This document shows positions 56,805 through 64,000 of a DNA stretch of 64,000 nt, piece by piece. The notes beneath the pieces were generated by a model, which saw nothing but the letters and a program-made list of their open reading frames with translations, searched no databases and was not told where the DNA came from. How positions within the stretch are numbered: position 1 is the first letter of the stretch; every line of letters begins with the position of its first letter. Source of the DNA: Notospermus geniculatus (lineage: Eukaryota > Nemertea > Pilidiophora > Heteronemertea > Lineidae); NCBI GenBank assembly GCA_002633025.1, contig NMRB01000022.1, positions 935,553-999,552 on the forward strand, in the 5' to 3' direction. A program made the position numbers and the translations under genes.

Positions 56805-57672
56805 GTCAAGCACTGATACAGTACATAGATTTCTTGGTGAGAGTGGAGTCTACAATAATGTACAAAACACAATTTCACGAGTCGTTTACTTCTAATTTTA
56901 TGTATACATATATACGTGGAATAGTCCTCTGCCTGATAACAGACAATTGAGCAGTCTTCTTTCAGTTTAGCACTGATCTCTTGGTGACCCATCACCCTTT
57001 TCCACATTCACAAAACAAAATGTCTGTTTCAATGTAACGCAAACGTGGTAGGCAAACATCTAGGAATGAACAGAATGTATACATGTAGTTCAGAACTGTG
57101 TCTTCGTGCGTGAACAACAGATAATCTATGATGATAATGATGCACTATACGGCCGTGATTACACAAAGCTACACGGTATACAGACTCACGTGTCCGTATA
57201 GGCCGTGTAGCTCTATAATACGTACCGTCGAAACCTGAAAGAATTAGGAATTCTATCATTCATTAGACTGTAACTGTCGGGCAACAGCTACAGACATCAA
57301 TCCGATGAAGGGAATAATCTTCCATGCTCCAGTGTTCCTCCTTGCCTCTACCCCACGGAATTCCAAGATACAAAAATACATGAATTTTGAAGTGTAACGG
57401 GCAAAGGATAACGGCATGAGGAGGACACTTTGGAGCGGCCGTTTCCCAAGGGGGCGCTTCTTCAATCTCGAATGTTACAGGAAGAAACGTCATAGGACTG
57501 GAAGACGGGCGAAAAACAGAGGTAGAGCATTAACTGATTTGATTCGTGGCTTCCGGAAGGATAGGATTACATACTTGCGGAGGTATACGGTTACCGATAC
57601 GGCGGTTGGATAACCTTGGAACAAAGGATTAGCGAAGACACGAAGGTTTCGCGCGACCGTGAAGTCAATTAG

Positions 57673-57930
57673 GCAGTTTTGGCAAATCCCCCGAAACGCC
57701 AACGCTAACGCCAAACTCATTGTTCGATGCCACGTCCACGAAGAGAGCACTGAACAAAAGGACAAACGTTCGCGTTGACGTTTCGGGGGCTTTGCGAAAA
57801 CACTTATGGAGTTTTCGCAAAGCCCCCGAAACGCCAACGCGAACGCCAACCATTGTTCGATGCCACGAAGAGAGCAGCGAACAATAGGATAGACGTTCGC
57901 GTTGGCGTTTCGGGGGCTTTGCGAAAACTC
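57673..57930. mobile_element. Two adjacent copies of a foldback MITE
   Basis: Copy A (57673-57802) and copy B (57809-57930) each have AGTTTTCGCAAAGCCCCCGA ends followed by AACGCCAACGCGAACG, inverted at the other side, around a core with TTGTTCGATGCCACG. They lie head to tail only six bases apart. Long open frames here are produced by the repeats and are not genes. Confidence 0.85.
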
Positions 57931-58069
57931 TGTACTATAATTGGTTGTCGGTGTGTCCGTATACTGTATAACCCTTAAGTAATCGCAGCCCGTTAGGACA
58001 GCCACAACTTGAGCACATGACTAAACTTGGACAGATACACGATCCAAGGGAACCAGGTAACCACTACAA

Positions 58070-58270
58070 TGTTTGATGATGATGATGGTGGTGAAGATGA
58101 TGATGATATGATGGTAGATTACATGTAAGTGAGTGCAGGATAGTGTCCAAGTAATTGGGTGTACACTATTCGCATTATGGGTTGGTATAATCTGAAATAG
58201 GATGAAGTAGGCTACAAGTATACTTGATGATGATGGCAATGATGTTGTTGATGATGGTAATGATGTTTGC
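58070..58270. repeat. GAT-rich simple repeats
   Basis: Two imperfect (GAT)n tracts lie at about 58074-58110 and 58224-58265. Confidence 0.7.
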
Positions 58271-60566
58271 TGTCTGATCTGAGACAGATGCGCATGCGCT
58301 GGTTTGCGTTACATTGGAACGGACTGGATATGTGGGAAAGGATCTATGGAACGCCGTTTTAGCAAAAATGACCGAGTGACAATATGTACAGTCAAAAATG
58401 ACAATGGACATGAACTATACACACGACCATGCATGACATGTTTTATCTATAATATGACTATAACTAGTATCGGGTTTGTTGCGGGATATATGTACAGTAT
58501 GATATATAATACGGTCTCAGCAGTCATTGCATTCACACGTAATTGGTTAGCCTCTTGGTAATATTTTTGAGTGTACACGGGCGTGGTAAAATGAATAAAA
58601 AATCACATATTTCGAATGAAGTTCTACTTGCAACACCTCCACGACATTATAGCCTAATGCTAAAATGTTGTAGACGTATTACATTGCTAACCTATCAGTA
58701 GCAACGCGGAATGAAGATGGAATAAATGGCTACGCAGAAGGCACTCACTCATGCACTTGACCACTGAAGAAATAAAAAAACCGGCATCCAAAGCTACATG
58801 AATCGATCGGCAAACAGTTCTTCAGAATTGCCCCGAGCATTCTCGCAGTTCAAATTCGGTTACCAATATCAGTATCTCCATTCATGGCCGAATATTCTAT
58901 TCAGATGGAAACTGGTACGTGTAAAATAAGTTGAGTTTCTTTATGAGTTACAACTTTCTGAAGAAATCCTACCCATGAATTATTTCTAAAAGCTAAGAGA
59001 GCACCTGGTTATCCATGATAACAACATGTAACCACACAATGTATATTTTTACTATTTTTCCTTTTTGTGTATTCTGATAAAATCTGGCCAAATCTGGGTG
59101 AGGACACAGATTTTCCACACCGACATTTCGTTCCGAAATTCGAGGAACAAGACTTACCGAATGATTCCTAAGACGAAGTGCGAAATCAAGATTTTAAGCA
59201 CCACTGTGAATGCACTATACCTAGTATTGAGCTTTTAGGAGGGTGGGATCGTTGAATTTCAATCCCAGTGTGCTCAAATCACGCACTCCTCATCTCATCT
59301 TAGTATTCAGGCTAGAAAACGTAATATTCAGAACTAGAACTACTTTCGTAGTCTATAGTACATCATATACAGGTCGCGTTTTAAAAATGCAGACTTGCCT
59401 AAAAATGTGCCAACTCCAGGCTTCCAGCCTGCAAGTAAAGGAATAATCACGAATTTGATGAACATGTTTCATCACTTCCCAGTCAAAGCTATGTGGAAAT
59501 CGTACATTGGATCGTCCACCGAGTTCCACTCTTCCAAAATGGACCTAGGTGATGATTCAGAAGATTCCATTGATCCAAATGATTTGAGAAAACAAAGGTG
59601 GATCAGGAGGGTACGGCATGATCATATCTATCCCCTTCCCCGTACTATCCTTATTTAGATTCGTTGCTATTGACGTAGTTTGACTTCCAGTTGTGTGGCT
59701 GCTCAACCTTATACTCAAAATATTTCATTCAGTTGCTTTCACTGTTGACACGCACGCGGGCAACTGTGGACATTCCAAAGAAAACAACAACAGAACGAAC
59801 CTTCTGGTCGAGGATGAAGAAAACAGCAGAAGATGTTGGCCTAATATGGTTGGTAAAAAAGGCCCATGCTTCAAAGGACAAACAGCAACACCACACTGTA
59901 ACAGGTCTATGTATGAATCCCTTTGCTTTTCTAATTCATCATTTCTTTTACCGGTAGTTGACTTCCTCTTCTACGGACGCACATCTATATTGAAATGAAG
60001 TCTTTCCATCTAAAAGCCGCGTCATCGATGACATATCGTCGATTTCACTAACGGTAACATTTTCTAATCCATTCACTTCAGAGAACAACAACTAAATCGG
60101 TCCAAGCACCATCCTTTGATCAGCTTACGTCTCAGGCCAACTTGCTTTGTTTCCACTTATACGAATGTGCACGTGGACATAATAACCTCTATCCTCGAGC
60201 ATGAGTTCAAATCCGTGATGTGTGGGGTTCCTGAGAGACTGCTGGAATTTCTACAAAATACAATTACATGTCTACATGTATTTGAAGGAACGGAAGAAAA
60301 ATGTAACGATGGAGGAACTCAATGCAATGCTTCTGTGCACAGTCTGATGTAATGAAGTTTGCATATTCCACTGATCCTTATGCAACCCCCAGTTTGTAAA
60401 ACAAATCATTAGCTGGAAAGTCGTTTTGCCTAAAATTATCGCCCAAAAATTTTGTCGCTATGGCTATTCCCTGAAATTTTGTTTCTAGAATAGGGAAGGT
60501 GTAAACAGCTAAAATGCCGGGGTTGTCGGAGAGGTTTACTACCTTTTACTAAACAATCGTCTAGTT
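58271..60566. other. Gene-free stretch beyond the glutamate receptor gene
   Basis: Several plus-strand open frames (for example 59540-59658, beginning MDLGDDSEDSIDPNDLRKQR) have protein-like composition but no family match, partner exon or clear start context. The receptor 3' UTR should occupy the right end of this stretch. Confidence 0.3.
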
Positions 60567-63230
60567 TCATAATACTGTCTCCTTCTCCAAAGAAAAGCTA
60601 TCGTCTTTTATACCCATATACAAATTTCCTTTATGTCTGCGTTTTTTCCCCCCGAGTTTATCAGGTTCATCACTCGTATCCCTGGATGATGCGGCGGTAT
60701 TCTTCAAGCTATTGCTCCGCTGAAACAAGAGGTCATCGGACTGTTCTCCTTTCCAAGTTGGCATAGATGCTGGCGGCTTTTTAGGCGAACTGTGTGTTTT
60801 TAATTTTTTGCTATGTACAGAATCTGGAACAATGTCAATATCTACAGACGGTTCTGATGCAATTTCTGCCGATGTTCTCCCGCCATCGCTGTCCGGGAGA
60901 CGGGACCGAAGCCAGCTGTCCGGTGGCTCGGGAAGCGGAAGCGGGTCATTTATTGGATACGGAGGTATGTTCGTTTCCACTCCCACATTAAAACCAGGCT
61001 GGGGAGGTTGACCCCTTTTTCCTTTACTCTGACCGTCTCTTTCCGTCCACGTTATAGCTTTTGGATCAATGTCGTGGTCACTGCAACGTAAATGATAGAT
61101 CGTCTAGATAACGAATACTTAAACGAGATAAGTGGAATTCCGCGGTAATACAGGATACTCGCAGACGACTTGATTTGGTAATTTAATTAATCGCAAACAC
61201 ACCAATCCGACTGTAATACGTGCTACACTGATGCTGGAGAAATACGCCTACTTACACTAATGCATCTTTTAACTTGTCTATCTTCATTAAGGCTAAATCT
61301 AATTCGTGTTTTGCCTTCCAGAGCTGCGTTTCACAAATCGGATTTTTACACCGATGGTGACGTATCATCTCAGTTGTTTCCAACACAGACTCCTGGAACG
61401 TTAGCGATTTTCCCATACTCTGTAACAAAGAAGACATCAGTGTCGTGAAATAAATAATCTGTACAAGTTTTGGTGATACATTTACCACCATTGGTCGTCT
61501 TCTCTATCCACTGAAAAAAACAGACTGCCTGAGAGTAAGCAGAAAAAATGTTGTCTGCACCAAGTATGACGTTATTGGCTGTAATATAAGACAAAACAAC
61601 TCATTATACGATGCAACAGACATTGGTTAATTAGACAGCTCAGTAATAAGAGGGCTTGTGGCGTAACTGTTCTACATGTACATGTACATGTATACATGTA
61701 TGTAGGTGGCATGTCGGACAGCACGGATGCCTTTTTAGGTCCAATTCACCAATCGTCCACCTCTTTCATTCATTTAATTAAATCAAGCGAAAATGACCTG
61801 ATAACTGGATATGTCGTATAAAAGGGTGTAAGAAATAAAAGTGGAAAATAAGAAGTGGGAATTTTTTAAAAAATTTTGCCAGAATTTTTCAATTTCTCAA
61901 ATTGGGAGAGAATTTTTTCCCATTTTGAGAAAATTTCTTAAAATTTTGTCTGATTTTTCGGGCAATATTTCTCAAAATGGGAAAATATTTTCTCCCAATT
62001 TGAGAAATTGAAAAATTCGCGCAAAATTCCAAAATTCTTATTTTCCACTTCTTATTTCTTACTCCTTTACTTACCAAACTTATCAATCCACAGTAACCGC
62101 CTTTGTCCCACTTTCTTAATCGCGGTCGGAAAAATTTGAAATAGATGTGTTCTAATAGTAATAAGAGGACTCCGAGTAACATGCCACCCGCTAGTAAAAT
62201 GAATGCACTGGTAAAATTTTTGATTTCAAGAGGGTGGGACTTGTCTCCTTTCTTCTGTGTATCCTTACACGCTCCTCTTAACCAGAACCTACGGAGACGC
62301 TCTAGAGTGCCTGGAACGGAATGAAAAAATAGTTAAACATGAAAAAAAAACCCGTATACCACAGTCACAGTATTCATCGTTTAAGTTCTGTACGCGTTAT
62401 AGATTTCCCGAAGGCATTTGACTTGGTCTGGCAAGTCCTTTTCCTACAGAAAGCAGTTTGACAGCTTGACAGCCCGTCACTTCCCGGACCAATACCACAA
62501 CAGGGGGTTCGAGAGCTTCCACTCTGAGAAGGGGAACACGTGAGCGAGACGTCTTTTTTCGTTTGCCTTAACCCCCAGTTGAAACCTAGGCATCTTACCG
62601 TCGTATTGTAACTCCGTGAGTATAGAATTGACCTTCCTTATCCATTTCGAGCCCTTGGGAAATGCCACACCGTATCCTGTCATTGCATACCATTTGCCAA
62701 CTGTTCGTAGCCTGCACTCGTCATCATGGGAAGCCTTGTACTGTAGTACACTGGCGTCGTAAATGAATGCGTCTATCGTTCTGCAATTGTTTTAAAAATT
62801 CCTTCAACATCAGTTTAGTAAACTGATGCAGTAAAATATAATTTACAAAATATCGCCGTTCTCATTGCTTTGTCTGCATCTTCCCCCGCCTCACCAGTAT
62901 GAAGTCCTTCATTTCGGCACTCCGAAGGAACCATCCAACTTATACAGTACTCATGTGAAAATGATGAATGTACATGTACGTGGCGAAACGTACGTCGTGT
63001 ATTTCATCGCAATGACAGAAAATTAACATGCCCAATGATTTGCCAATACGCTTATCTATCGGACCTTACCCCTTCTTTGTTGCTGCGATTCCATCTTTTA
63101 CTTTCGACTTATTAAATGGCTTCATATAGTCATACATCTTGGGGTAATTTTTCCTGAGATTTGTTTCCGTGCTACCGTTTGGAACTGTGGCAAACTTGAA
63201 TGGGGGTTTGTAAGCGTATGGGTTGTTCAG
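60567..63230 (-). CDS. NMDA-type ionotropic glutamate receptor, GluN2-like subunit, C-terminal part
   Basis: Five exons (63230-63070, 62780-62599, 62310-62075, 61419-61256, 61080-60567) join in phase at GT/AG sites to 418 codons plus TGA; the gene continues beyond the window on its 5' side. The protein is a cation channel subunit at synapses. Exon 1 of this part begins the S2 ligand-binding half with FATVPNGSTETNL, whose Ser-Thr pair contacts glutamate in GluN2; exon 2 has TIDAFIYDASVLQYK with the agonist-binding Asp, and TGYGVAFPKGSKW. Exon 3 carries the M4 helix (ILLAGGMLLGVLLLLLEHIY). The cytoplasmic tail of about 245 residues is far shorter than in vertebrate GluN2A/B, has Pro-rich PPQPGF and PLPLPEPP stretches, and ends ETVL, a class I PDZ ligand. 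VPNGST-type motifs favour GluN2 over GluN1 or GluN3. Confidence 0.9.
61827..62065. mobile_element. AT-rich foldback MITE in the GluN2 intron
   Basis: GTAAGAAATAAAAGTGGAAA at the left is inverted at the right (TTTTCCACTTCTTATTTCTT), and most of the 239 bp between is palindromic, with CAATTTCTCAAATTGGGAGA and inverse. Its right end is about 10 bases inside the intron from the donor of exon 62310-62075. Confidence 0.85.
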
Positions 63231-64000
63231 CTGAGAATGATAGAAGAAAACGCTTATAGTGCCAAAGAAGAAGCATTCAGTAGAAATCATTTTTAAAATG
63301 TCTAACTCGCTTCTTTTAAGAACTCATGGAAAACTACACTGTAAGGATTCTACACCATGCAGTAGATGGACTATCAATGCCTGATCCACGGTATAATACA
63401 ACCGTTTGCGCCATTTGACCGATCTGTGTTTTTCTCAGTTTCTCTGTTTTATAAAAGTTGTCCACCTTCTCATCTGACAGGTGGAAACCCATCAGCGCGA
63501 AGTAAGATGCCGCCGAAAAATCGTTCACTAGTTGTTCGTAAACTGTTGTTAGTGAGGTTTCGCAAATCTGACGAAACACGAAGTACGAAATACGCGAATT
63601 CGACTTCATTTCCAGGACCTAATGTATTTCTGGCGATGTTTGCTACNTCGCCCAAATCAACCAGAAGGCTCGGAATAAGGAAAATCGGTGCTCTGAAGCA
63701 AAAGAATGCGTAACGCTTTTTCTTGGAAAAATTCGGGCGCGGGTGATTTCTCTGCTACGCGTACGTTTTGATTATTTCGATGCATGTTATCATTAAGGAA
63801 TCAAACAGAAAGGTCCAACGTACAAATATAGCATTTTATAAATGTGGACAGTATCCCTTTAAACTTCAACATATACTCATTCTGACTCTTTCCTATGATA
63901 GGCAAGGTCCTCCTGCATGTTTAGTGCAAATTTTGCTGAATTCTGACGAGTCGATCTTATGATACAACAGGACTGAATTAATGAAAACCCCACGAACGAT
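63231..64000. other. Intron or upstream part of the glutamate receptor gene
   Basis: The M1-M3 exons should lie further upstream on the minus strand; none is recognisable here. A frame ending GFHLSDEK near 63467 resembles the SDKK motif that precedes S2, but the sequence before it is not M3-like. Base 63646 is n. Confidence 0.35.

Noticed and set aside
57490-58005. 171-codon minus-strand open frame
   Set aside because: It is made of the inverted repeats of two adjacent MITEs; repeated peptide blocks mirror the repeats and there is no family match.
63455-63609. Upstream GluN2 exon ending in SDEK
   Set aside because: The SDEK word fits the spot before S2, but the 30 residues before it are not M3-like, and a credible acceptor would leave only eight bases.

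Overview
The window is draft eukaryotic genomic DNA: split genes with GT/AG introns, two runs of N (19645-19764 and 33425-33498) and dense short non-autonomous transposons. Frequent TAGGCCTA and TACATGTA words, three conserved animal genes plus an NMDA-receptor gene, and introns full of palindromic elements point to a marine invertebrate, most likely a deuterostome (echinoderm, hemichordate or lancelet type). The species cannot be fixed from this sequence.

Genes from left to right. MOSMO (+ strand, 2579-3757, 3 exons, 170 aa) is a four-span membrane protein that tunes Hedgehog signalling. ACO2 (- strand, 20175 to 8223, 18 exons, 789 aa) is mitochondrial aconitase. TMF1 (- strand, 37855 to 23183, 20 exons, 1466 aa) is a Golgi coiled-coil protein with a very long acidic Ser-rich second exon. 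At 48431-46027 (- strand) lie the last two exons of a predicted secreted PAN/apple-domain gene whose 335-residue C-terminal region I do not recognise. At 63230-60567 (- strand) are the last five exons of a GluN2-like ionotropic glutamate receptor: the agonist-binding S2 half, the M4 helix and a cytoplasmic tail ending in a PDZ ligand. I assembled all exons by hand from reading frame, splice sites and phase. I see no link in function between neighbouring genes; this is ordinary animal gene neighbourhood, not an operon.

The rest is mainly repeats. Introns of ACO2 and TMF1 carry many MITEs and foldback elements, including a dispersed family rich in TGACGTCA words and two tRNA-like SINEs. The TMF1 5' flank is present twice (37846-38524 and 38916-39596), separated by a truncated transposon; this may be two haplotypes joined by the assembler. 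From 39834 to 45526 is a nested transposon cluster with several TTAA-flanked elements in series, inside a 2.7 kb element whose terminal inverted repeats are themselves tandem repeats. From 48.4 to 60.5 kb I find small inverted-repeat elements and a few unassigned open frames, but no gene I can name.

I found no defence system, CRISPR array, rRNA or convincing functional tRNA. The best leads are the PAN-domain gene, the tandem-repeat TIR element, the TMF1 5' duplication, and the foldback element next to a GluN2 splice donor.
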